The position numbers and the translations under genes are program-made. Positions 35,900 to 44,046 of a stretch of DNA of 64,000 nt are shown here, piece by piece. The stretch spans positions 759,869 through 823,868 of the forward strand of contig NZ_JBCFBO010000001.1 of the NCBI RefSeq assembly GCF_038562635.1, in the 5' to 3' direction. Under the pieces are notes generated by a model. It did no database searches. It saw only the letters and a program-made list of their open reading frames with translations, and was not told the origin of the DNA. Each line of letters starts with the position of its first letter. Position 1 is the stretch's first letter. The DNA comes from Methanobacterium sp. GTDB lineage: Archaea > Methanobacteriota > Methanobacteria > Methanobacteriales > Methanobacteriaceae.

Positions 35900-36265
35900 A
35901 AGCTGAGAAGTTAAACATTTTATCCCATTCTACAGGTTCCAGTATCACTGACACTTTACCCCCTGTATTCAAATGCAGCCATGGTACCTGCATTGGGAAC
36001 TGTCTGTTTTTCAATCATCATTTTCCACCATCATTTTCAATTTTTTGGGCGTATTAATCCAGAAAATTAAAAACGATCGTATTTTTAACCACATTACCCC
36101 CCCCCCCTTAATATTGTTACACCATTTTATACAGGTTCATCTTCTTCCCCAGTTGTTACAAGCCATTAATCAAGTGGCACTTCCCATTCATCAGTTTTAC
36201 ATCCAAGAATTTTTTATAAAATTCTATTGTTTTTCAATCAGCAATTTCCAATCTTGCCCCTAAAA
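35900..36265 (-). pseudogene. Degraded VOC/glyoxalase-family protein
   Basis: Minus-strand pieces in shifting frames read FYKKFLDVKTDEWEVPLD, then GEEDEPV, then QTVPNAGTMAAFEYRG, then GGKVSVILEPVEWD. These match in order the VOC pattern (FY...W, TGEEDEP, VPN.GTMAAFEDTEGN, EPVEWD). Several stops and frameshifts separate them, and an 11-C homopolymer (36097-36107) interrupts the middle. Not functional. Elsewhere in 35842-36637 nothing is recognised. Confidence 0.7.
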
Positions 36266-36282
36266 ATCATAGATTTTAAGGG
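36258..36282. repeat. Single hairpin cassette
   Basis: AAAATC-ATA-GATTTT extended by CCCT/AGGG with one mismatch. Same design as one unit of the hairpin arrays, here alone. Confidence 0.5.
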
Positions 36283-36637
36283 ATTTATTAGAGTAATTCA
36301 ATGTAATTAATTCAATATGGGCTGAATTAAACCACCACATAATTGGTGCAAACTTAAACCTGCCCATCTATATTTCATTAACTTATAGCACGATCTACAG
36401 AAAAATAAGTCAAATTTTTTGATTGTGGGCCTGTGAAGGAACTAATTATAAATATTTTAAAAAATGTAATAAGTAATATTTTAAATAAAAAATATAATAA
36501 CTCAAATAAAGAATAATATATCCAAATTTAGTTATTTAAACTATTCAAAATGACCGGATTCACATATATAAAATGTTATACCCCCTAAAAGATATTTTGA
36601 ATATTTAAACAAAATAAAATGAAAAAGAGATGAAAAA

Positions 36638-36691
36638 ATGTCCAATAAAAAAGCAGTTAAATTGAATTACAGATGGGATGGTGATGAATAA
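36638..36691 (+). CDS. 17-residue leader ORF coupled to the C45 peptidase gene
   Basis: MSNKKAVKLNYRWDGDE with GAGATG about 5 nt upstream. Its TAA shares its last base with the ATG of the next gene (TAATG), so ribosomes could pass directly. It may set translation of the peptidase or encode a short peptide; function is inference. Confidence 0.45.
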   Translation: MSNKKAVKLNYRWDGDE

Positions 36692-37860
36692 TGATAAAGA
36701 CTGCTAAACCAGAAGAAGAGCTAAATCTAATAGCTGAAGAAGGTAATGGAAAATTGTATGAATGCAAAGGGTTTTTAGTCCCTGTTCTTTCCGGTTCCAG
36801 CAGGGAAATGGGTACCCAGTACGGAAACATGATGGTAGAATCAATGCAAAAGGCCTACGATGTGCTGGTGAAGCCTGCATTCAAATCAGGAGTTCTTACA
36901 GATGAAGATGCCACGGTGTGGACTGAAAGAGCAGTTTCAACATTTTCAAATCATAACAGGGAGTTTTATAAAGGTTTAGAAAAAAGTACGGGATGGTCAC
37001 AGGTTAAAATAGGCATACTAGATCAGTTAATGGAATTTGGAGCTTATCAAGCTGCTTTACATATTTTTTCAGGGTGCACATCCATTTTCGCCTGGAAAAA
37101 CTTCTCCAAGGACGGGCACATGTATATCGGACGAAATATGGATTGGAGTATGCAGTACAACGAGTTCCCCCAGGTTTTAACTGTAATCAATCCTGATGAC
37201 GGTCGCTACCGCTATGCAAGCATTGGATGGCCAGGAATATACTGTGCCCTTACTGCACTTAATGAACACGGTGTTTACCTGGACGTCCACGATGGTACCA
37301 GCATGGGAGGGATCGTAATTTATAAGGATCGCCCGCCGATTACAGGCATACTAAGTGACATAATTTCAGATACTGCATCAGTAGAAGGGCTTATTAGACG
37401 TTTAAACGGTACCAACTGCAGTGCATCCTTAATTTTGAATCTTGCAGATGAATCAAGTGCAGCATCCATGGAATGTTCCTCTTTGGGCGGTAACAGGGTT
37501 CGACTTTCAGACAATAATTCTATGGTGGCTGTAAATTCATTTTTAAACCCCGACTGGGGAATTCACAGGCGAGACACACTAAGCCACTCACTGGAACGTT
37601 TATCCAACATGACCCGCAGGTTGGACGAAAATAAAGGCAGTATTGACGTGGAAAAGACATGTGAACTCATGGACCTGCAACTTTTCGAGGCAGACGGTAC
37701 CCTCGGTAAGGGATGTACCAAGCCCACCAAAATAGACATCGACCAGACCACCCACCAGGTAGTGACCGATGTCTCAAAGAGAAAGATCTGGCTCAAAGTA
37801 CCAAACCCCGACTATTTTGTAGACTGGACGCCCTTTGACCTGAAAACACTCTGGAGATAA
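36691..37860 (+). CDS. C45 family (penicillin acyltransferase-like) Ntn hydrolase
   Basis: 389 residues from ATG 36691 behind GGTGATGAAT. SGCTSIFAW places C129 as the probable nucleophile exposed by autoproteolysis, and GRNMDWSMQY is the usual following motif. The region before C129 would be removed on maturation. The family includes acyl-CoA:6-aminopenicillanate acyltransferase and acylases on amide bonds; the substrate here is unknown. The last third is visibly richer in G and C than the neighbours, which hints at transfer. Confidence 0.85.
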   Translation: MIKTAKPEEELNLIAEEGNGKLYECKGFLVPVLSGSSREMGTQYGNMMVESMQKAYDVLVKPAFKSGVLTDEDATVWTERAVSTFSNHNREFYKGLEKSTGWSQVKIGILDQLMEFGAYQAALHIFSGCTSIFAWKNFSKDGHMYIGRNMDWSMQYNEFPQVLTVINPDDGRYRYASIGWPGIYCALTALNEHGVYLDVHDGTSMGGIVIYKDRPPITGILSDIISDTASVEGLIRRLNGTNCSASLILNLADESSAASMECSSLGGNRVRLSDNNSMVAVNSFLNPDWGIHRRDTLSHSLERLSNMTRRLDENKGSIDVEKTCELMDLQLFEADGTLGKGCTKPTKIDIDQTTHQVVTDVSKRKIWLKVPNPDYFVDWTPFDLKTLWR

Positions 37861-38104
37861 CGCAATTAAATAATTTAGATAAAAAATGCCATTACCAAAT
37901 GCAATTTATAGGTGTTACTCGTATATTTAAAGAGTAGTAACTGCTCATTATGCAAATAGTATGGAAAAAAGCTAAAACAAAACTGTTTAAGCAAAATGAT
38001 TAGATTAATTTATTCCTTTTATTTTTTAAAATACATCATTTTATATAGTATCAAAAATAGAAAGTTATTCAAGCCTTTTTAGGCTATATTAAGGACGTGA
38101 AAAA

Positions 38105-38329
38105 TTGTTTAAAAATAATTACGGAAGAGATAATAGAGGAAATTCTTCTCCTATAAACGAAGGCGAAGAATACGATGTTAAAATAGAAGATATGGGAAGA
38201 GATGGAGACGGAATCGCTAAAATAGAAGGTTTCATAGTTTTTGTAAATGGAGCTAAAAAAGGCGATGAAGTTAAAATTAAAATCAATTCTGTAAGAAGAA
38301 ACTTTGCTTTTGCAGATGTAGTAGAATAG
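38105..38329 (+). CDS. TRAM domain RNA-binding protein
   Basis: 74 residues from a TTG at 38105 behind GGACGTGA. After a short polar start comes the TRAM fold: EGEEYDVKIEDMGRDGDGIAKIEGFIVFVNGAKKGDEV and a final basic strand. Stand-alone TRAM proteins in archaea bind RNA and act as RNA chaperones, some being cold-induced. Monocistronic. Confidence 0.93.
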   Translation: MFKNNYGRDNRGNSSPINEGEEYDVKIEDMGRDGDGIAKIEGFIVFVNGAKKGDEVKIKINSVRRNFAFADVVE

Positions 38330-38549
38330 CTTAATTTAGGTTTTAAGTTAATTTTTAATGCTCTTAATCTATATTAATGCTTCAAATTGTACTACAATTA
38401 TAGTGAACGTTTTTTTTATTAAGATGTCACGTCTTATCATTAAAACTACGGATCATGAGCTTTTAAAATTTAATTTTCATTTAAATTTATCTATTTTTTA
38501 ATTTTTTTAAACTCCATTACATATTTTATTGAATTAAAAGAGGAATAAT

Positions 38550-38846
38550 ATGGCAGATTATGGTATTACTGGAGTTAAATATGATAGTATCGGCAAACAC
38601 ATTGAATGGGTTAAAGTCGGTGAATTCACAGGTAGTTCCTTTGGAATACGAGAAAACTGGCTGCGGACTAAAGTGATTTCAGAATTTGAGAAAGGAAAAA
38701 CTTTCATAACAGTTTTAAAACACGGCGATAGATTAAAAAAAGGATCAGATATAAGTATAGTTACTGTAAATGGAAAAAAATATATCCGCACAGACAATAA
38801 CGATAAAAATTCTGACAATTTAAAAGATATTCCTGAATTTTTATAA
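38550..38846 (+). CDS. DUF3892 domain protein
   Basis: 98 residues, MADYGITGVKYDSIGKHIEW start, then VISEFEKGKTFITVL and VNGKKYIRTDNND, which match DUF3892 as I recall it. Mainly beta, soluble. The C-terminal 20 residues are acidic and polar. Function unknown. Confidence 0.75.
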   Translation: MADYGITGVKYDSIGKHIEWVKVGEFTGSSFGIRENWLRTKVISEFEKGKTFITVLKHGDRLKKGSDISIVTVNGKKYIRTDNNDKNSDNLKDIPEFL

Positions 38847-38914
38847 TAATACAAAAATAAATTATTAGTTTTTAATTTCTAAATCTGGTTTTAAATATTC
38901 CAAAAATTAAAGAG

Positions 38915-39060
38915 AAACCTTTATATACTTAAAATCTTACATTAGAATAATGCATGATTGTATAAAGAGCACACGAATTTCTATACCTTTTTTACAGTCT
39001 CTTTATCATTTAACCTTTTGTAAAAATACTTTACAAACTGGAATTCAGTAAAAGGCTAAT
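38915..39060 (+). ncRNA. Candidate small RNA with conserved promoter
   Basis: TTATATAC (38921-38928), 8 nt, then TTACATT (38937-38943) repeats the promoter layout at 33972. Downstream, ATAAAGAG (38962-38969) pairs with CTCTTTAT (38999-39006). A perfect TTGTAAA/TTTACAA hairpin (39018-39036) and ACTG/CAGT sit inside CCTTTT/AAAAGG (39014-39055). No frame. It could also be a long leader of the CBS gene at 39175. Confidence 0.45.
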
Positions 39061-39174
39061 TTTTAAAGATATGTATTAACTTTACCAAAAAAATAAAAAG
39101 ACTTATATATACATAAACATGATAGATTTATAATTATAATTATAAATAATAACAAATTAAAAAAGAGTGGTTTG

Positions 39175-40056
39175 ATGCTTACATCTGTTCAAAAAGAAAT
39201 ATTGCAAAGCTTGATAAACCTTTACCGGAAATCAAAAGGCAAATCCATTAAAGGAGAAGAAATTGCCGAGCTTATGAGCCGTAACCCCGGGACTATACGG
39301 AACCAGATGCAGTCCCTTAGAAGTTTAGGACTTGTTAAAGGTGTCCCCGGACCCCGTGGAGGTTACAAGCCGACCATAGAAGCATATCACACTTTAAATA
39401 TCAGCGCGATTGATAAAGAAGCTTTGGTGCCCATATTCAAAAAAGGAAAAAGAGTGGGAGACTTAAGCGTTGCCAAAATAGAATTTACAAGTATCCCTCA
39501 TCCAGGAGAATGTGAAGCCGCCATAAAAGTGGTGGGAAACATTAAACAACTTGACCTTGGAGACAGGATAAAAGTGGGCCCAACACCCGTGAACAAGCTC
39601 ATAGTAAACGGCATGGTGGTGGGAAGAGACGACGTGGATAACCTTCTGCTCCTTGATACCACAAATATAAGGAGTATCCCCAAAAAATCAGTGATCGAAG
39701 TTGCAAGCCACAACCTCATAACATTGAAGCCTTCCATGAATGTAAAAGACGCTGCAACAGTTTTATCTGAAAACAAAATAGAAGGTGCCCCTATAATTGA
39801 AGATGAAGAAGTAGTGGGGATTTTAACCTTAAGTGATATATCAAAGGCAATTGCAGAGGGAAAAGAAAACCTCAAAATCACAGAACTCATGTCAAAAAAT
39901 ATCATAACTGTTGAAAAAGACCTTATGATTGCAGACGCCATTGAAGTTATGAATAAAAACAAAATAGGCAGGCTTATTGTGGTGGATAACGATAATCTTC
40001 CGCTTGGTATCGTAACAAGAACCGATCTTCTGGATAAAATAGCAGGTATAAAATAA
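39175..40056 (+). CDS. Winged-helix regulator with two CBS domains
   Basis: 293 residues from ATG 39175 (TTG 39172 is in frame); GAGTGGT is upstream. Residues about 1-70 are a winged helix (EIAELMSRNPGTIRNQMQSLRSLGLV, then GPRGGYKPT). A middle domain (about 80-175) of unclear fold follows, then two CBS repeats (about 175-293: LKPSMNVKDAATVLSENKIEG and MIADAIEVMNKNKIGRLIVV). CBS pairs usually bind adenosyl ligands such as AMP or SAM, so this is probably a ligand-controlled regulator. It precedes the deoxyhypusine synthase gene by 143 nt. Confidence 0.9.
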   Translation: MLTSVQKEILQSLINLYRKSKGKSIKGEEIAELMSRNPGTIRNQMQSLRSLGLVKGVPGPRGGYKPTIEAYHTLNISAIDKEALVPIFKKGKRVGDLSVAKIEFTSIPHPGECEAAIKVVGNIKQLDLGDRIKVGPTPVNKLIVNGMVVGRDDVDNLLLLDTTNIRSIPKKSVIEVASHNLITLKPSMNVKDAATVLSENKIEGAPIIEDEEVVGILTLSDISKAIAEGKENLKITELMSKNIITVEKDLMIADAIEVMNKNKIGRLIVVDNDNLPLGIVTRTDLLDKIAGIK

Positions 40057-40199
40057 TTCAAAACTTTTTTTTAATTTAACTGTATATTTTAAATTTAATT
40101 AATTTTATTAAGCCACCCATAAACTATATGGAAAATAAATTTAAATAATTATTTTTAATTTTAATTATTTTTAATTTGATTGATTAGGGATGTGAAAAC

Positions 40200-41120
40200 T
40201 TGAAAATTCAACACATGGAAGTCAAAGAAAACATGAGCGTTCTTGATTTAATAGAAGAAATGGGAAAATCAGGAGTTTTAGGCGCGGGCAGAGTATCTAA
40301 AGCTACACAATTATTTGCAGATTCAATTAAAGATGAAGACACATCAATTTTTTTAAGTGTTGCAGGCCCTCTGGTACCAGGGGGACTTCGAAAAATAATT
40401 TTTGATCTTATAAATGACGGCTTTGTAGATGTTTTAATAACAAGCGGGGCTAATATAACCCATGATCTGGTTGAATCCTTCGGCGGGGGACACTACAGAG
40501 GTATCAGTGCCGATGATGAAGAGTTGCAGAAGCATGGAATGGGAAGAATTGGGGATGTTTACACTAAATCACATGATTTTGAAGTATTTGAGGAAAAGAT
40601 CAGCGAAATTCTAAGTAAAATTGCAGAAAAAAAGAAAATCATTTCAATTAGAGAGTTCCTGTTTGAAATTGGAAACATGATTGAAGATGAAAATTCAATA
40701 CTTAAAATAGCGGCCGAAAAAGGCGTTCCAATTTATGCACCTGGTATAATCGACAGCATGCTTGGCCTTCAGCTCTGGATGTTTACCCAGGATAAAGAAC
40801 TTCACCTTGATGCTGTTGGAGACATGCATGAGCTTTCAGATATTGTATTTGATGCTAAAAAGGTAACAACTGTGCTCCTTGGGGGAGGTTTACCTAAACA
40901 CTATGCCCTTGCATCCAACCTCCTTAAAGGAGGAGTAGATGCAGCTATTCAGGTAACTATGGATAGGAGTGAAACTGGGAGTTTAAGTGGAGCACCTTTA
41001 GAAGAAGCAAAATCCTGGGCAAAGGCAAAGGCTGGTTCTAACCTTGTAACTGTAATTGGGGATGTGACTATAATCTTTCCAATGATGGTTGCAGGTGCAA
41101 GGGAAATTATAGCACGCTGA
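40200..41120 (+). CDS. dys: Deoxyhypusine synthase
   Basis: 306 residues from a TTG at 40200 behind GGGATGTGA. It transfers the aminobutyl group of spermidine to a lysine of aIF5A, using NAD. Family segments present: TSGANITHDLVESFGGGHYRG (NAD-binding region), PIYAPGIIDSMLGLQLWMF, and LGGGLPKHYALASNLL, where K233 is the catalytic lysine. GDVTIIFPMMVAGA closes the fold. Length is normal. Confidence 0.95.
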   Translation: MKIQHMEVKENMSVLDLIEEMGKSGVLGAGRVSKATQLFADSIKDEDTSIFLSVAGPLVPGGLRKIIFDLINDGFVDVLITSGANITHDLVESFGGGHYRGISADDEELQKHGMGRIGDVYTKSHDFEVFEEKISEILSKIAEKKKIISIREFLFEIGNMIEDENSILKIAAEKGVPIYAPGIIDSMLGLQLWMFTQDKELHLDAVGDMHELSDIVFDAKKVTTVLLGGGLPKHYALASNLLKGGVDAAIQVTMDRSETGSLSGAPLEEAKSWAKAKAGSNLVTVIGDVTIIFPMMVAGAREIIAR

Positions 41121-41234
41121 CCATATAAAACAATTACAGTGAAATAGTTATTCATTAAAATGAGTTTATTACTTACAATTGTGGATATAAACAAATTTTT
41201 AAATGGAATCCACTAATTAGCTAAAAAATTAATT

Positions 41235-41263
41235 AAAATAGACGTAAATTACGCCTATTTTTT
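41235..41263. terminator. Bidirectional terminator between dys and the YHS gene
   Basis: AAAATAG and CTATTTT arms (41235-41241, 41255-41261) with CGTA/TACG inside, followed by T6 on the plus strand and by T-rich sequence on the minus strand. It separates two convergent genes. Confidence 0.75.
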
Positions 41264-41286
41264 GATACGAGTTAATCTAACTGAGA

Positions 41287-41481
41287 TTAACTTTCAACAT
41301 ACCTTTCTGGATGTTCCAGAAAGAGCTTTTTACTGCAAAGTGAACAGAAATAATATGTTTTACCATCATATCCTGCCACGTGTTTAGCAGTACTTGGATC
41401 AACTTCTTTTTTAAATACGGGATCTACAAACACACTCATTATGGTGTCTGCTGTCATTTCTTTTTCAAGATCTAAACCCAT
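41287..41481 (-). CDS. YHS domain protein
   Basis: 64 residues. FVDPVFKKEVDPSTAKHV, then YDGKTYYFCSLCSKKLFLEHPERY, is the YHS pattern with C-x-x-C; the usual first Cys (DPVC) is Phe here. YHS modules bind metals such as iron or copper and often accompany metal ATPases, but none is adjacent. A hairpin array lies just upstream of the start. Confidence 0.88.
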   Translation of the reverse strand: MGLDLEKEMTADTIMSVFVDPVFKKEVDPSTAKHVAGYDGKTYYFCSLCSKKLFLEHPERYVES

Positions 41482-41528
41482 TTTTACACCACCTATTAAA
41501 AATTTAAAATTTTGGATGCTACGAAGCT

Positions 41529-41688
41529 ATTGAAAATCTTTGATTTTCAATGTTTGCAAAACTGAAAGTTAGAAAAACGAAACGTGCAAAAACATTAAGT
41601 TTTTGTGCATTCGAAATCTTTGATTTCGAAAGTTTTTCTACACCAAAAATCTTTGGTTTTTACATGTCCGAAAATTCGTAGAATTTTC
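41529..41688. repeat. Hairpin-cassette array L3
   Basis: ATTGAAAATC-TTT-GATTTTCAAT (41529-41551). An outer stem TAGAAAAAC (41570-41578) and GTTTTTCTA (41632-41640) encloses CAAAAAC/GTTTTTG and TTCGAAATC-TTT-GATTTCGAA (41610-41630). Then AAAAATC-TTT-GGTTTTT (one G-U) and GAAAATTC-GTA-GAATTTTC (41670-41688). The branched layout matches L2. From 41706 to 42219 nothing else is recognised. Confidence 0.85.
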
Positions 41689-42219
41689 ACATGGAAACTT
41701 CCAATTTTAACGGCTTATAATTAAGTAATGTAAAAACAAAAAAATAGTTTTCGGTTTTATTGTATGATCCATCCTCTCAAGAAGTATTTACAGGTATTAC
41801 TGAATTTTTGGAAAATAAATGTACATTTTTTCTACAAGCATCTTCAAGTCTGCATTACATGTTTTAAAGCTTTTTTATGCATTTTTGGTAAGATGGACAT
41901 AAGTGTACTCATAATACCGGTTTTTCTTTACCGTCCTATGACCACCCCCCTTTTATTATATGATACCTGTTATGTTTTTCTTAATATAATAATTTTTTGT
42001 AAATAATTATTAAATTACATATCTACAAAAACTTAAATTACTTTAAACTCAAAGATAATATTTGATAGTTTGTTGAATTACCACAGAAAATTTTACATTT
42101 TAATTAAAATAATTCAAAATACCAACTTAATGTTTTTTTAATCTATTATTAAGTTTATAAAAACTTTTAAATGTATAATAAAAAATTTTCTACCTTTAAT
42201 TATTTAACCAGTGATTTTT

Positions 42220-42825
42220 ATGTTAGAGATACCCCTTTACGCTTTATCTGGATTTTTTATGAAAATATCAGATGATATGCATGATAAAAAAAATAACATG
42301 GTCCTTGGAATACTTGCAGGGATTTTATGCGGATTAATGTTAGGATACTTAGTTACAATTAGTGTAGACGCTGCATATATCTTCTTTGGAGTTTTCATTG
42401 GCACTTTCCTTTCAAAAAAAGTGAACTGTATTAACCACATAGTTACAGCACTTATATTTGTTGTAATTGTTTTTTTATTAGGTTTTCCTGCAATTGGAAT
42501 AGGCACATTAGCCATATGCACAATTGCAGCTTATATAGATGAAATAGGCAACGATAACAAAAGAATTTATGAAAAAAGCAAGATACTAAAAATATTTTTT
42601 GAGTACAGATTTGCCCTTAAAACAGCGATTTTAGTACTTGCAGTACTTGGAGTTATTCAGAGCTTTTATCCCGGCTTTAAAATCTATGGAATTTACTTCT
42701 TAGGAATTCAGACCTTTTTATATTTCCTGCTGTTTGAGATATCCTATGAATTTGCTGGTTTAAAATTCGATGCTATTTACGATAAAGTTTACAGCGTGAT
42801 CGGGAACCTTAATAAGAGCAGTTAA
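42220..42825 (+). CDS. Conserved membrane protein of unknown function
   Basis: 201 residues from ATG 42220, with GTGAT just upstream; GTG 42211 is an alternative that would use that site. Five or six membrane helices: about 35-55, 58-75, 85-110, then 140-180. A charged loop (IDEIGNDNKRIYEKSKILK) separates two halves. Resembles archaeal integral membrane proteins of unknown role. Confidence 0.7.
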   Translation: MLEIPLYALSGFFMKISDDMHDKKNNMVLGILAGILCGLMLGYLVTISVDAAYIFFGVFIGTFLSKKVNCINHIVTALIFVVIVFLLGFPAIGIGTLAICTIAAYIDEIGNDNKRIYEKSKILKIFFEYRFALKTAILVLAVLGVIQSFYPGFKIYGIYFLGIQTFLYFLLFEISYEFAGLKFDAIYDKVYSVIGNLNKSS

Positions 42826-42829
42826 ATTA

Positions 42830-42915
42830 AAAAAATAAGATAATTATCAATGTTTCGAATTATATCTTTCACACTTTAGGGTCTTCTGATAGGCAGATAA
42901 ACCATTTACAATTAT
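42830..42915 (-). pseudogene. Duplicated 3' end of pyrF
   Basis: This stretch aligns with 42963-43055, the end of pyrF and its downstream sequence, at roughly 80 percent by eye: AAATAAGATAATTA, then CGAATTATATC, then AGG(G/A)TCTTCTGATA. On the minus strand it still reads ...LSEDPK, as in the pyrF C-terminus, and then meets a stop. A partial tandem duplication, offset about 133 nt. Confidence 0.75.
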
Positions 42916-42978
42916 CTATAAAACATATAACATGTTTAAAAATTCAAAATAAACATAAAACAAAAAAAAATAAGATAA

Positions 42979-43629
42979 TTAAGATTTAATGCTCCGAATT
43001 ATATCCTCTACAGCTTTTTTAGGATCTTCTGATAAGTAGATAGATCTTCCAACAATAAGGGCATCTGCAAATTTTAATGTATCTTTAGGGTCTCCTCCCT
43101 GAGTCCCAACTCCAGGAGATATTAAAAATGAATCCTTTTCTATAACAGACCTGATCTTTTCAAGGCGGTCCAGTTTAGTTGAAGGCCCTACAAAATTAGT
43201 GATTCCCAGATCCACACCCATTTTTGCGATGTCTTCTGCATGCTGCTGCAGGAACATGGAAGCGCCAGGATGGGACATTTCAGTTAAAAGAAACACGTCT
43301 TTACCATACTTTTCTGCAGAGTTCATGCATGCAAGTGCGCTGTCATCACCAACAAATCCATGGACAATTATCGCATCTGTTCCCGCCTCAAATGTAACAT
43401 CTGCTATTTTTCGATTAGTTGCAGGTATATCTGCAACTTTAAAATCCGCGATTATGCTGCAGTTAAATTCTTCTTTAATGGCTGTTATAGACTGAAGTCC
43501 CTCACTTAAAACCAGAGGATAACCTATTTTAATTGTATTTAAGTAGTCTGAAACACTTTCAACAATCCTAAGTGCTTCTGTCATATTTAAAACATCAAGA
43601 GCTAAAATTATATCATTTTCAACTTCCAT
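42979..43629 (-). CDS. pyrF: Orotidine 5'-phosphate decarboxylase
   Basis: 216 residues, usual for the archaeal enzyme. It makes UMP from OMP in pyrimidine synthesis. The catalytic DFKVADIP motif places D62, K64 and D67; D12 and K34 supply the other members of the charged network. Phosphate-binding segments SPGVGTQGGD and ADALIVGRSIY are present. By memory, pyrF adjoins cbiMNQO-ribC in Methanothermobacter; here about 13 kb separate them. Confidence 0.97.
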   Translation of the reverse strand: MEVENDIILALDVLNMTEALRIVESVSDYLNTIKIGYPLVLSEGLQSITAIKEEFNCSIIADFKVADIPATNRKIADVTFEAGTDAIIVHGFVGDDSALACMNSAEKYGKDVFLLTEMSHPGASMFLQQHAEDIAKMGVDLGITNFVGPSTKLDRLEKIRSVIEKDSFLISPGVGTQGGDPKDTLKFADALIVGRSIYLSEDPKKAVEDIIRSIKS

Positions 43630-43720
43630 AATTTTAGTATATGAGACTAGTTTAAATGATTTTCCAATTAGCCAAATACATTTAAATTAGTTTCTCATCT
43701 GCATTTACATCCCACACTGC

Positions 43721-43740
43721 GTAAGTTGATCACTTATTAA
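43721..43740 (+). repeat. Dispersed 20-bp motif, weak site 6
   Basis: GTAAGTTGATCACTTATTAA, 15 or so of 20 positions shared with the site 1/site 4 consensus, followed by GTGAATAACTT. It lies upstream of pyrF, far from the main cluster. Confidence 0.45.
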
Positions 43741-43839
43741 GTGAATAACTTGTTAATCCTTAATTCAAAATTTAAAAATTAACACAATTGTGGTTTAAAA
43801 TTTTAATAAAAAAGTTCATTTAAACAGGTAATATATCCC

Positions 43840-43866
43840 GGACACTGAAAGGAGACATCAGTGTCC
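43840..43866. other. 9-bp hairpin in the secD-pyrF spacer
   Basis: GGACACTGA-9 nt-TCAGTGTCC. The GGACACT/AGTGTCC core also forms the 13-bp stem at 31.3 kb. It may end the secF-secD transcript or be a dispersed element. Nothing else is recognised in 43630-44046 apart from the weak 20-bp motif. Confidence 0.5.
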
Positions 43867-44046
43867 AGGAAAGTTCAGTGGTCTAATTAATAATAAGTTT
43901 GTACTTATTAATAAATTTTACCTTTTAATACATGACGTGTTAAATAATATCTCCTTTTGTCAATTTTTCCAACTGATGCATAATGCAAAATCACTTAATA
44001 GAGGATAACCCAAAACAGATGCATTCAAGAAGAGATTCCTGACTGT

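Noticed and set aside
41764..42006. Plus-strand frame of 80 codons
   Set aside because: Composition looks like random AT-rich sequence rich in Phe, Ile and Cys, with no ribosome binding site or motif.
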